From UBA2334 sp049653005 (lineage in GTDB: Bacteria; Pseudomonadota; Gammaproteobacteria; Burkholderiales; Burkholderiaceae_C), in assembly GCA_049653005.1 (NCBI GenBank), contig JBASFL010000065.1, positions 62,001 to 126,000 on the forward strand: DNA of 64,000 bases, given 5' to 3'. Within the stretch, counting starts at the first letter, position 1. Each line of letters starts with the position of its first letter. Below the pieces are notes generated by a model that had not been told where the DNA came from, did no database searches, and saw nothing but the letters and a program-made list of their open reading frames with translations. This document shows positions 44,827 to 53,324 of this stretch, one piece after another. The position numbers and the translations under genes were made by a program.

Positions 44827-45284
44827 GGCTGTGCCTCCACGATGAAATCGGTGCCGCGCACGCCCACCACCGAGGTGGGGGTGGTGACCTTGATGAGTTC
44901 GGGGTTGGTTTTGCCCATGACGCCCGTGACCATGCGCAAGGTGCCTTGCAGCAGGTTCAGCAGCAGGCTGCCATTTTGCGAGGTGGTGTCAAAAATGTAG
45001 TGCGTCAGGTCCACGCTGGCGTTGGGGCCCACGGCGAACACCGTGCCGTCTTGCAGGGTGATGGCCGCCGCGCTGTTGGGGCCGGTGACCACACGGTCGC
45101 CTTCGCGCAGGCCCTGGCCGGGCAGGGCGGGCAGGCTTTGTGAACCCCGAATGACCGACACCTTACCCTCCAGGTTTTTGAAGGTGCCGCTGCGGCCGTC
45201 GCCCTGAGCCTGGGCGTGGCCAACCCAAGCCAAGCCAGTGGCCAAGGCCAGGGCGCATAAAAACCGGGGTGCAAGTCTTGTCAA
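44823..45284 (-). CDS. secreted FecR domain protein
   Basis: A protein of about 153 residues with a signal peptide (RLAPRFLCALALATGLAW, cleaved near GHAQA) and a FecR domain: a region with LREGDRVVTGPNSAAAITLQ, DGTVFAVGPNASVDL and the closing TPTSVVGVRGTDFIVE. FecR domains of this stand-alone kind are often near OmpA-like or cyclase genes; the role is unknown. Start TTG 45284 is a choice: GGAG lies 8 bp before it, and TTG 45290 is also in frame. It overlaps the OmpA gene by 4 bp. Confidence 0.78.
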   Translation of the reverse strand: MTRLAPRFLCALALATGLAWVGHAQAQGDGRSGTFKNLEGKVSVIRGSQSLPALPGQGLREGDRVVTGPNSAAAITLQDGTVFAVGPNASVDLTHYIFDTTSQNGSLLLNLLQGTLRMVTGVMGKTNPELIKVTTPTSVVGVRGTDFIVEAQP

Positions 45285-45414
45285 AGCCAAATCTCCATGG
45301 TGGTCGCCAGCGCTGCATGATAGGTCAGCCACGCCTTGGGCCCGGTGGCCCTGGCGATGCCCGGTGGGTGAGAGGTCACAATACGGCCCCTTTTGCATTT
45401 CTGTTCCCTCCCGT

Positions 45415-45936
45415 ATGTCCCTGTTTGAAGTGAAACCCGCCACCCTGCGCGATGCCAAAGCCATTGCCGAGATCCACGTGCTTGCTTGGCAGCACGCCTA
45501 CCAAGGGTTGGTGGATGATGATGATTTGAATGCCCTGTCCGTTGAAAAACGTTTGGACATGTGGCGCGAAGCCATTGAATTTGCCGAGCCCCAGGTGCTG
45601 GTGGCGCTTGATGCGGACAAACAAGTGGTGGGCTTCATCGGGTTTGACCGCTCGCGCGACCCCAAAACCAAAGCGACCACCGGCGAAATCTGGGCCCACT
45701 ATGTGCACCCCACGGCGGTGGGCACAGGCGCTGGCCTGGCCCTGTGGGACGCCGCCCGCGACGCTTGCGAAGACGAAGGCTTCAACGAAGTGACGGCCTG
45801 GGTGTTTGTGCGCAACGAGCGCGGCCTGTCGTTCTACGACACCGCCGGTTTCAAGCGCGAAATGAAAACCCTGCGCACCACCCCGGTGGGCAGCAACCGC
45901 CTGGAAGAAGTGCGGGTGAAGTTTGCACTGACCTAA
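45415..45936 (+). CDS. GNAT family N-acetyltransferase
   Basis: A 173-residue acetyltransferase. The N-terminal beta strand PATLRDAKAIAEIHVLAW, motif A around IWAHYVHPTAVGTGAGLALW and motif B VTAWVFVRNERGLSFYDTAGF are clear. The acceptor is unknown. The start at ATG 45415 fits the usual length; the upstream frame lacks protein character. Its TAA stop touches a dispersed repeat that can fold as a terminator facing the convergent gene. Confidence 0.88.
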   Translation: MSLFEVKPATLRDAKAIAEIHVLAWQHAYQGLVDDDDLNALSVEKRLDMWREAIEFAEPQVLVALDADKQVVGFIGFDRSRDPKTKATTGEIWAHYVHPTAVGTGAGLALWDAARDACEDEGFNEVTAWVFVRNERGLSFYDTAGFKREMKTLRTTPVGSNRLEEVRVKFALT

Positions 45937-45995
45937 TTTTCAATAAGTTTAAGCCTTTACCGCTCGATGGTATTGGCTTTTAAGCTATTGAAATT
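45935..45995. repeat. dispersed repeat with flanking inverted arms between convergent genes
   Basis: The core is AAGCCTTTACCGCTCGATGG, TATTG, then TTTTAAGCTATTG. AATTTTCAATA...AAGCC (45935-45955) pairs with GGCTT...TATTGAAATT (45975-45995): about ten outer and five inner pairs with an interior loop. The GNAT stop TAA (45934-45936) and the TAG stop of the opposite gene (45987-45985) both fall in it. It probably acts as a two-way terminator. Confidence 0.75.
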
Positions 45996-46491
45996 CAATG
46001 TCCAGCTCGCCCTCGGGCAGCAGCAGGGCCAGGCGTTCCCGGATGCTGTCGGCCCTGGCTTGGCCCGCAACTGCTTCCACGCGGTGCAGCAGCTCGTGTG
46101 TGACGGCCACCACAGCCGGGTGGTCTTTGGCCTGGCGCAACTGGTGGTGCAGCGCTTGTGCCAGCGCCGGGTCGCTGCGGGCAAACAGGCGCTCCACCAT
46201 GTCCATGGCGTAGAGCCGCGCTGTGGCCAGCGAGCGTTTGCCGTGGAAAGGGTCTGCCGACACCTGGGGCCGTGTGGCCCGGGGCGGCTCGGTGGGCGTG
46301 GGCAGTGGGGCCAAGTAGCCTTCCGCCACCAGGCGTTGCAACACCGGCGCGTCGGCTTGCACCAGGGTCAACAGCTCGGCGGCTGATTTCTGGCCATCGG
46401 CCAACAACAACAGGGCGCGCTCTTTCAGCCCCAGGGTGCGGCTGCGGGTGCGCAGTTCGGTCAGTGCTTTTTCGGTTTTGAGCAGGGGCAT
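45985..46491 (-). CDS. conserved hypothetical protein of Burkholderiales type
   Basis: A 168-residue soluble, largely helical protein. The start MPLLKTEKALTELR is followed by SRTLGLKERALLLLADGQKS, a pattern I recall from uncharacterised Burkholderiales proteins, then a central Pro-rich linker and a second helical part with ARLYAMDMVERLF. No function is known to me. ATG 46491 is chosen because everything upstream in the open frame is low-complexity. Its TAG stop lies inside a dispersed repeat. Confidence 0.7.
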   Translation of the reverse strand: MPLLKTEKALTELRTRSRTLGLKERALLLLADGQKSAAELLTLVQADAPVLQRLVAEGYLAPLPTPTEPPRATRPQVSADPFHGKRSLATARLYAMDMVERLFARSDPALAQALHHQLRQAKDHPAVVAVTHELLHRVEAVAGQARADSIRERLALLLPEGELDIEFQ

Positions 46492-46627
46492 GCGGCCAAA
46501 CCGCGGCACTTGGCGACGCGGCACAACTGGGGTGGTGAGGCCCCGCAGTCTGTGCGCGGTGTGTGACACCGCGATGAAGGCCCCCCAGTGCCCTAAAAAT
46601 GGCCCCAAAAGCGGCCCCGCAGGGCCA

Positions 46628-46653
46628 GCGCAGGGGTCAGCCCTGCGCTTTTT
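46628..46653. terminator. hairpin at the pgi stop codon
   Basis: GCGCAGGG (46628-46635) pairs with CCCTGCGC (46641-46648) over 8 bp. The pgi TGA stop lies in the loop. A T-run follows only on the plus strand (46649-46653), so it is not a typical terminator for pgi on the minus strand. It could stabilise the 3' end instead. Confidence 0.4.
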
Positions 46654-48259
46654 CCATGGCCTGCGCCATGGTTTTGCCCAGCTCCACGCCCCACTGGTCG
46701 TAGGCGTTGATGCCCCAGACGGCGGCTTGCACAAACACCTTGTGTTCGTACAGCGCGATCAACGCCCCCAGGCGCGAGGGTGTCAGCGCGTCCAGCCACA
46801 GCGTGCTGTTGGGCACGTTGCCGGGGAAGCTGCGGTGGGCCACCAGGGCCTGGGCCTGGCTTTCAGTCAGGCCACTGGCCAGCAGGCTGGCCAGGGTGTC
46901 GGCCTCGCCACGGCCTTGGGCCAGGGCTTGGGCCTGTGCACGCAGGTTCAGGTTGACCACGCGGTGGTGCTCGGCGGCAAAAGGCAGATCGGCCAGGGCC
47001 ACGTCTTCGCTTTCCACGCCCACAAACTCCACCGGCACGCGGTGCTGGCCCTGGTGCAGCAGCTGGAAGTAGGCGTGTTGCCCGTCAATGCCCAGCCCGC
47101 CCCACACGATGGGGCCGGTGCCCACGGTGCAGGCCGTGCCGTCCAGGTGGGTGCGTTTGCCGTTGCTCTCCATGTCCATTTGCTGCACAAACGGCGCAAA
47201 CCGCGCCAGGCGGCTGGGGTAGGTGGACAGCAGCTGCGTGGGGCAGCCCAGGAAGTTGCGGTTCCAGACGCCCAGCAGGCCCATCAGCACCGGCAGGTTG
47301 GACTCTGGCGGCGCGGTGCGGAAGTGTTCGTCCATGGCGTGGCCACCGGCCAAAAACTCGCGGAACGCGGTGCTGCCAATGGCCAGTGCCAGCGGCAGGC
47401 CCAGCGCCGACCACACCGAGTAGCGTCCGCCCACCCAGTCCCAGAACGTGAAGGTGTGCCCGGGCAGGTAGCCTGCGGTGGCTGATCGCTGGGGCGCGGC
47501 GGTGATGGCCACCAGGTGCTTGCCCTGGTGCTCGGTGGCAATGCCCCCATCGGCCAGCCAGCGGCGGGCCGAGGCGGCGTTGGTGAGGGTTTCTTGCGTG
47601 GTGAAGGTTTTGGACGACACCACCACCAGCGTGCGCGCGGGGTTCAGGCGGCGCAGCACGCTGTGCAGGGCCCAGGCGTCGGGGTTGCTGACGTAATGAA
47701 CATTTACGTCGGGTGTGCCCGCGCTGGGCGCGGCCAGGTGGGCCAGCGCCTCGGTGGCCATGCGGGGCCCCAGGTCTGAGCCGCCAATGCCGATGTTCAC
47801 CACGTCGGTGAGCGTTTCGCCCGTGTGGCCTTTCAGCTGGCCGCTGCGCAGCGCGTCGGCAAAGGCGCACACGCGGCTCAGTTCGGCCTGCACATCGGCG
47901 TGCACGTCTGCGCCCCAGGGGCCCACGGTGTCGGGTGCGCCGCGCAGGGCCACGTGCAGCACGGCACGGTCTTCGGTGGTGTTGAGGTGGGCACCGGCAA
48001 ACATCGCATCACGCTGCTGCGCCACCCCGGCTTGTTGGGCCAGGGCCTGCAGCTGTGCCATGACGGCACCGTTGACCGCTTGGCGGGTGAAGTCCAGCCG
48101 AATGCCGGTGCCGTGGGCGGCCACGGGGGCGGGGCGGTCAGCGGGGGCCGCCAGCAATTCGCGCAGGTGGGGCAGGCCTTGGGCGGCCAAAGTTTGCAAG
48201 GCGTTCCAGGCGGGCAGTGCGGTGGGGGTGCTGACGGGGCGGTGGGCGGTGGCGTTCAT
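46637..48259 (-). CDS. pgi: glucose-6-phosphate isomerase
   Basis: Interconverts fructose-6-phosphate and glucose-6-phosphate. The 540-residue protein has VNIGIGGSDLGPRM near 145, the signature GTGPIVWGGLGIDGQHAYFQ (about 385-404) and the closing region GVELGKTMAQAME. I chose ATG 48259 over an upstream open frame. It is read in the same direction as eda-edd-pgl-zwf-frk, 87 bp after eda, so it completes the route from imported fructose to the Entner-Doudoroff pathway. Confidence 0.95.
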   Translation of the reverse strand: MNATAHRPVSTPTALPAWNALQTLAAQGLPHLRELLAAPADRPAPVAAHGTGIRLDFTRQAVNGAVMAQLQALAQQAGVAQQRDAMFAGAHLNTTEDRAVLHVALRGAPDTVGPWGADVHADVQAELSRVCAFADALRSGQLKGHTGETLTDVVNIGIGGSDLGPRMATEALAHLAAPSAGTPDVNVHYVSNPDAWALHSVLRRLNPARTLVVVSSKTFTTQETLTNAASARRWLADGGIATEHQGKHLVAITAAPQRSATAGYLPGHTFTFWDWVGGRYSVWSALGLPLALAIGSTAFREFLAGGHAMDEHFRTAPPESNLPVLMGLLGVWNRNFLGCPTQLLSTYPSRLARFAPFVQQMDMESNGKRTHLDGTACTVGTGPIVWGGLGIDGQHAYFQLLHQGQHRVPVEFVGVESEDVALADLPFAAEHHRVVNLNLRAQAQALAQGRGEADTLASLLASGLTESQAQALVAHRSFPGNVPNSTLWLDALTPSRLGALIALYEHKVFVQAAVWGINAYDQWGVELGKTMAQAMEKAQG

Positions 48260-48346
48260 GGCGGTGGCGGCACGTGCCGCTGGCTGGGGTATATCGGGTT
48301 TCGATCGGCAGTATGCCAACGGCGCGTGGCCGCAAGGGGCAAAGTC

Positions 48347-48982
48347 TCAGGCTGTGCGGGCGGCGTCGGTGGCTTCTTGCGCCAGGCGGGTGATGCGCGT
48401 CCAGTCGCCTGCTGCCAGTGCGTCGGCCGGGGTGAGCCAGCTGCCGCCGACCATGGCCACGTTTTTCAGGGCCAGAAAGCTGGCCATGTTTTGCAGGCTC
48501 ACGCCGCCGGTGGGGCAAAAGCGCACGTCGCCCAGCGGGCCGCCCAGGGCTTGCAGCATGGCCAGGCCACCGGCTTGCGCGGCGGGGAACAGCTTCATCA
48601 GGCCAAAACCCAGGTCGCGGGCGGTCATCACTTCGCTGGGTGTCATCACGCCGGGCACAAAGGGCAGCCGGGCGGCGCGCACGGCGTCCACCAGCGCGGG
48701 GGTGCAGCCGGGCGACAGGGCGAAGCGCGCCCCGGCGTCCACCACGCGTTGCACGTCGGCCACGCGGGTGACGGTGCCGGCGCCCAGGTGCATTTCGGGC
48801 ACGGCGCGGGCCACGGCTTCGATGGCGGCCAGCCCAGCGTCGGTGCGCAGGGTGATTTCCATCACGTCAATGCCACCGGCCAGCAGGGCGTGGGCCAGGG
48901 GCACGGCCTGAGCGGCGTCGGTCAGAGCGATGACGGGCACCACGCGGGAGGTGAAGGCGGGCAGGGCGAGGGTTGTGTTCAT
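48347..48982 (-). CDS. eda: 2-dehydro-3-deoxy-phosphogluconate aldolase
   Basis: Cleaves KDPG to pyruvate and glyceraldehyde-3-phosphate. The 211-residue protein has the catalytic Glu in MEITLRTDAGL (about 36), AGTVTRVADV, and the Schiff-base Lys in LMKLFPAAQAGG near 127. It lies 65 bp after edd, in a gap that contains a dispersed repeat copy. Together with edd it forms the two reactions unique to the Entner-Doudoroff pathway. Confidence 0.95.
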   Translation of the reverse strand: MNTTLALPAFTSRVVPVIALTDAAQAVPLAHALLAGGIDVMEITLRTDAGLAAIEAVARAVPEMHLGAGTVTRVADVQRVVDAGARFALSPGCTPALVDAVRAARLPFVPGVMTPSEVMTARDLGFGLMKLFPAAQAGGLAMLQALGGPLGDVRFCPTGGVSLQNMASFLALKNVAMVGGSWLTPADALAAGDWTRITRLAQEATDAARTA

Positions 48983-48997
48983 GGTTTTTAAGTGAAA

Positions 48998-49037
48998 TAG
49001 GCCTCCAGCGCTTGCTGGTATTGCGTTTTAAGCTATG
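48998..49037 (+). repeat. dispersed repeat in the edd-eda gap
   Basis: ATAGGCCTCCAGCGCTTGCTGG, TATTG and TTTTAAGCTAT fit the family consensus closely. CCAGC and GCTGG make a short stem around GCTT. It lies in the 65-bp gap between edd and eda. Confidence 0.8.
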
Positions 49038-49047
49038 AGTTAAAAGA

Positions 49048-50889
49048 TCAACCCCACAGCGGGGACGCGCCGGTTTCGGCGGTGCTGGCGTGGGCGCGGA
49101 ACAGGCCAAACAGCTCGCGCCCGGTGCCGTGGGCGTTGGCCGACAGGTCGGGGTGCACCACGGTTCGTGCGGCCAGGGTGGCGGCGTCCACCTCCAGCGT
49201 CAGCACACCGGCGTCGCAGTCCAGGCTCACCATGTCGCCGTTGTGCACCTTGGCAATGGGGCCGTTGCCCAGTGCCTCGGGGCTGAGGTGGATGGCGGCG
49301 GGCACCTTGCCCGATGCGCCCGACATGCGGCCATCGGTCACCAGCGCCACTTTGAAGCCCTGGTCTTGCAGGTTGGCCAGCGGGGGGGTGAGTTTGTGCA
49401 GCTCGGGCATGCCGTTGGCGCGGGGGCCCTGGTAGCGCACCACGGCCACAAAGTCTTTGTTCAGTTGGCCTGCGTTGTACAGGGCCAGCAGCTCCTGCTG
49501 GTCGGCCACCACCACGGCGGGGGCGCGCACCACGCGGTGCTCGGGGGCCACGGCAGACACCTTCACCACGCTGCGGCCCAGGTTGCCTTGCAGCAGGCGC
49601 AGGCCGCCGTCGGCGCTGAAGGGGTGGCTGGCGGGGCGCAGCACGCTGTCGTCGCCCGATTGGGCGGGCACGTCGCGCCAGGCCAGTTGGCCATCGTTCA
49701 GCCAGGGCTCTTGGGTGTAGGCGTGCAGGCCCTGGCCCATGGCGGTGGCCACGTCGGCGTGCAGCAGGCCCACGGCCAGCAGCTCGCGCATCAAGAAGCC
49801 CATGCCGCCTGCGGCCTGGAAGTGGTTCACATCGGCCTTGCCATTGGGGTACACGCGGGCCAGCAGGGGCACGGCGGCCGACAGTTGGGCAAAGTCGTCC
49901 CAGTCGATCACGATGCCGGCCGCCCGGGCCATGGCCACCAGGTGCAGGGTGTGGTTGGTGCTGCCGCCGGTGGCGAGCAGGCCCACCATGCCGTTGACGA
50001 TGGTTTTTTCGGTGACGACTTCGCTCAAGGGCAGGCGGGGGGCGGCGGATTCACCCATGCCAGTCAGCACGGTGGCGCGGCGCACGGCCTCGAACGTGAG
50101 GGCCTCGCGCAGCGGGGTGCCGGGGTTGACGAAGCTGGAGCCGGGCAGGTGCAGGCCCATGATTTCCATCAGCATCTGGTTGCTGTTGGCCGTGCCGTAA
50201 AAGGTGCAGGTGCCGGCCGAGTGGTAGGCCTGGCTTTCGGCTTCCAGCAGCGCTTCGCGGCTGACTTCGCCCTTGGCGTATTGCTGGCGCACCTTGCTTT
50301 TGGCGTCGTTGCTGAGGCCCGATGTCATGGGCCCGGCGGGTACAAACACGGTGGGCAGGTGGCCAAATTGCAGCGCCCCCATGAACAGGCCGGGCACGAT
50401 TTTGTCGCACACGCCCAGAAACAAAGCGGCGTCAAACACGTTGTGCGACAGCGCCACGGCGGTGGCCAGTGCAATCACGTCGCGGCTGAACAGGCTCAGC
50501 TCCATGCCCGCCGCGCCTTGGGTGATGCCGTCGCACATGGCGGGCACGCCACCGGCCACCTGGGCGGTGGCACCGCAGGCGCGGGCGGCGGCGCGGATGG
50601 CCTCGGGGTAGTGCTCGTAAGGCTGGTGGGCCGACAGCATGTCGTTGTAGGCCGTGACCACGCCCAGGTGCGGCGCGCGCACCTCTTTCACCTGCAGCAC
50701 CTGGCGTTTGTCGGTGTCGGGCATGGCGGCAAAGGCGTGGGCCATGTTGGCGCAGCCCATGCCGTGGCGCTGGGTGCCGGCCTTGCTCTGGGCGGCCATG
50801 CTGGCCAGGTAGGCGGCGCGGGTGGGCGCACTGCGCTCGGTGATGCGGCGGGTGACGGCGGCCAGGGTGTCGTTCAGCGGGGCGTTCAT
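49048..50889 (-). CDS. edd: phosphogluconate dehydratase
   Basis: Dehydrates 6-phosphogluconate to KDPG; an iron-sulfur enzyme of the IlvD/Edd family. The 613-residue length is normal. The segments GGVPAMCDGITQGAAGMELS (about 119-138), HNVFDAALFLGVCDKIVPG and the glycine-rich ATGGSTNHTLHLVAMARA carry the conserved Cys and ligand residues. It is read leftward after pgl, with a 104-bp gap that holds a reverse copy of the dispersed repeat and a ten-T run. Confidence 0.95.
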   Translation of the reverse strand: MNAPLNDTLAAVTRRITERSAPTRAAYLASMAAQSKAGTQRHGMGCANMAHAFAAMPDTDKRQVLQVKEVRAPHLGVVTAYNDMLSAHQPYEHYPEAIRAAARACGATAQVAGGVPAMCDGITQGAAGMELSLFSRDVIALATAVALSHNVFDAALFLGVCDKIVPGLFMGALQFGHLPTVFVPAGPMTSGLSNDAKSKVRQQYAKGEVSREALLEAESQAYHSAGTCTFYGTANSNQMLMEIMGLHLPGSSFVNPGTPLREALTFEAVRRATVLTGMGESAAPRLPLSEVVTEKTIVNGMVGLLATGGSTNHTLHLVAMARAAGIVIDWDDFAQLSAAVPLLARVYPNGKADVNHFQAAGGMGFLMRELLAVGLLHADVATAMGQGLHAYTQEPWLNDGQLAWRDVPAQSGDDSVLRPASHPFSADGGLRLLQGNLGRSVVKVSAVAPEHRVVRAPAVVVADQQELLALYNAGQLNKDFVAVVRYQGPRANGMPELHKLTPPLANLQDQGFKVALVTDGRMSGASGKVPAAIHLSPEALGNGPIAKVHNGDMVSLDCDAGVLTLEVDAATLAARTVVHPDLSANAHGTGRELFGLFRAHASTAETGASPLWG

Positions 50890-50912
50890 GGCGTGTTTGA
50901 TGTGTGTTTTGT

Positions 50913-50960
50913 GATAGCTGTAAAGGCAATACCAGCAAGCGGTAGAGGCCTTTTTTTTTT
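50913..50960 (-). repeat. dispersed repeat with ten-base T-run in the pgl-edd gap
   Basis: On the plus strand it reads GATAGCTGTAAAGGCAATACC, then AGCAAGCGGTAGAGGCC and ten T. It is the family consensus in the orientation opposite to the copy in the edd-eda gap. Confidence 0.8.
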
Positions 50961-50993
50961 GAATTTCGGTGTCAGGGCTGCTTCAGGGCCACT

Positions 50994-51767
50994 TCAGGGC
51001 GACAACCACACCGCCACTGGGGTCCGCGCCTGGCACAGCAGCAGCGACACCGGCAGCTCGGCCGTGGCGGCCTGGCGCGCCTGGGCGTACACCGCCTGTT
51101 TGGCCGCGCCCGACAGGGGCAGGCACACATGGCGGGCGGCCAGCAGGGTGCTCAGGCTGAGCGTGAGGCGGGCGTGGTGGGCTTTGTTCAGCACGGGGTC
51201 GGGCAACACCCAGGCGCAGCGGGCCGGGGTGGTCAGCGCTTCGCCCAGGCCTGGCGCGCCGGGGAAGAACGAGGCCGTGTGCGCGTCCAGTCCCATGCCC
51301 AGCACGGCCACGTCCAGCGGCCAGGGCAGGGGGGCCAGGCGGGCTTCGGCGGCCAGGCGCAGGCGCAACACGTCGGGGTTGGGTTGGAGGGCGGTCAGGG
51401 GGCCCAGCTCGCCGTTGACCAAGGGCAGCCAGCGTGCCGCAGCGGCCTGGCCTTGCAGCAGGTGTTCGTGCACCAGGCGGGCGTTGCTGTCGGCGTGGGT
51501 GGGGGGCACGCAGCGTTCGTCCACCAGCAGCACCGTGATGTGCGGCCAGGCGTGGGCCAGCAGCGGCTGGGCGGCCAGGGCCTGAAACAGTGCCACGGGC
51601 GATTTGCCGCCCGACACAGCCAGCAAGGCAGTGCCCCGCTCGGCCACGGCGGTGGACAGGCGCTGCGCAATGTCTTGCGCCAGGGCCTGGGCCAGCTGGC
51701 GCTCGTCGGGCAGGTGGTGTTCGGTCAGTGCCGTGGGGGCGGCGGGTTTGAACAGGGCAGCGGTCAT
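50994..51767 (-). CDS. pgl: 6-phosphogluconolactonase
   Basis: Hydrolyses 6-phosphogluconolactone to 6-phosphogluconate. A 257-residue protein of the DevB/NagB-like type: AVSGGKSPVALFQAL near 50, LLVDERCVPPTHADSNARLV near 80 and VAVLGMGLDAHTASFFPG near 155 are the family motifs. ATG 51767 lies 2 bp after the zwf stop. The order zwf-pgl-edd-eda follows the pathway order. Confidence 0.93.
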   Translation of the reverse strand: MTAALFKPAAPTALTEHHLPDERQLAQALAQDIAQRLSTAVAERGTALLAVSGGKSPVALFQALAAQPLLAHAWPHITVLLVDERCVPPTHADSNARLVHEHLLQGQAAAARWLPLVNGELGPLTALQPNPDVLRLRLAAEARLAPLPWPLDVAVLGMGLDAHTASFFPGAPGLGEALTTPARCAWVLPDPVLNKAHHARLTLSLSTLLAARHVCLPLSGAAKQAVYAQARQAATAELPVSLLLCQARTPVAVWLSP

Positions 51768-51769
51768 GC

Positions 51770-53245
51770 TCAGGACTCTTCCACCCAGGCCATGTTTTCG
51801 CGGGCCATCAGCGCCGACGATGCCGCTGGGCCCCAGCTGCCGGCGGTGTAGGGCTTGGGTTTTTCGTCCAGCGCGGTCCAACCGTCCATGATGGGCTCCA
51901 CCCATTTCCAGGCGGCTTCCAGCTCGTCGCGGCGCATGAAGTGCGTCAGGCGGCCGCGAATCACGTCGATCAGCAGGCGCTCGTAGGCTTCGGAGCGGCG
52001 GCCGCTGAAGGCCGATTCCAGGTCCAGGTTCAGGCTGACGGGGCGCAGGCGCATGCCGCTGCCGGGCTCTTTGGCCATCATTTGCAGCTGCACATGCTCT
52101 TCGGGCTGCAGGCGGATGCACAGGCGGTTGGTTTGCTGGCGCGGTGCGTCGGGGAACAGCGCAAACGGCATGGCCGCGAACTCCACCACGATTTCCGACG
52201 AACGTTCGTGCATGCGTTTGCCGGTGCGCAAGAAGAAGGGCACGTTGGCCCAGCGCCAGTTGTTGATGTAGGCCTTCAGCGCCACAAAGGTTTCGGTGTG
52301 GCTGTCTTCGGGCACGTTGTCTTCTTGCAGGTAGCCCACGGCAGCCTCGCCTTTGACGGCACCTTCGGTGTACTGGCCGCGCACGGTGTCGCGCGCCACA
52401 TCGGCTTGGGTCATGGGGCGCAGCGAGCGCAGCACCTTGAGTTTTTCGTCGCGCACGGCGTCGGGGTCGAGCGACACGGGGGGCTCCATGGCCACGATGC
52501 ACAGCAGCTGCAGCAGGTGGTTTTGAATCATGTCGCGCATGGCGCCGGTGCCGTCGTAAAACCCGGCGCGGCTGCCCACGCCCACCGACTCGGCCACGGT
52601 GATTTGCACACTTTTGATGTGTGGGCCGCGCCACAGGGGCTCGAAAATGCTGTTGCCAAAGCGCAGCACCATCAGGTTTTGCACCGTTTCTTTGCCCAGG
52701 TAGTGGTCGATGCGGAAGATCTGGTGCTCGGCGAAGTAACGGCCCACGTCGTTGTTGATTTGCTGGGCCGAGGCCAGGTCGTGGCCCAGCGGTTTCTCCA
52801 GCACCACGCGGCTGTTGCCGTTCACCAGGCCCGCTGTGGTGAGGTGGGCGCAAATGCCGGTGAACAGGGCGGGGGCGGTGGCCAGGTAATACACCCGGTC
52901 GCTGCCCGGTTGCAGGGCGGCGCCCAGCTTGTCGTAAGCGGCGGCGTCGGTGGCGTCGAGGCTGACGTACACCAGCAGGTTCAAAAACCGCTGCCAGGCA
53001 CCGGGCTCGCGGTTTTTCTCGGGAATGAAGGGCTGGCAGCGGCTGCTGACAAAGGCCACAAATTCTTCGTGGCTCCAGGCCTGGCGGCCCAGCGCCACGA
53101 TGCGGGTTTGTTCGGGCAGGTTGCCGTGCGAGTGCGCCATGTACAGCGCGGGCAGCAGCTTGCGCAGCGAAAGGTCGCCCACGCCACCAAAAATCACCAT
53201 GTCAAGCACGGCGGGCAGGGGGTGGGAACGGTCGGCAGTGGTCAT
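51770..53245 (-). CDS. zwf: glucose-6-phosphate 1-dehydrogenase
   Basis: Oxidises glucose-6-phosphate to 6-phosphogluconolactone with NAD(P). The 491-residue protein has the nucleotide fold FGGVGDLSLRKLLPALY (about 19-35), the substrate site RIDHYLGKETVQN near 170 and the LEKPLGHDL segment. Which cofactor is preferred cannot be settled by eye. I chose ATG 53245, the canonical start. It is 79 bp after frk and 2 bp before pgl, second in the leftward operon. Confidence 0.96.
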   Translation of the reverse strand: MTTADRSHPLPAVLDMVIFGGVGDLSLRKLLPALYMAHSHGNLPEQTRIVALGRQAWSHEEFVAFVSSRCQPFIPEKNREPGAWQRFLNLLVYVSLDATDAAAYDKLGAALQPGSDRVYYLATAPALFTGICAHLTTAGLVNGNSRVVLEKPLGHDLASAQQINNDVGRYFAEHQIFRIDHYLGKETVQNLMVLRFGNSIFEPLWRGPHIKSVQITVAESVGVGSRAGFYDGTGAMRDMIQNHLLQLLCIVAMEPPVSLDPDAVRDEKLKVLRSLRPMTQADVARDTVRGQYTEGAVKGEAAVGYLQEDNVPEDSHTETFVALKAYINNWRWANVPFFLRTGKRMHERSSEIVVEFAAMPFALFPDAPRQQTNRLCIRLQPEEHVQLQMMAKEPGSGMRLRPVSLNLDLESAFSGRRSEAYERLLIDVIRGRLTHFMRRDELEAAWKWVEPIMDGWTALDEKPKPYTAGSWGPAASSALMARENMAWVEES

Positions 53246-53324
53246 GGTGTGCGGTGTGTGAGTTACCTTGTTATTTATTTTTAATGAAATAAAGTTACAA
53301 GGCAAGTTCTTTCTGAAGGGCGTG

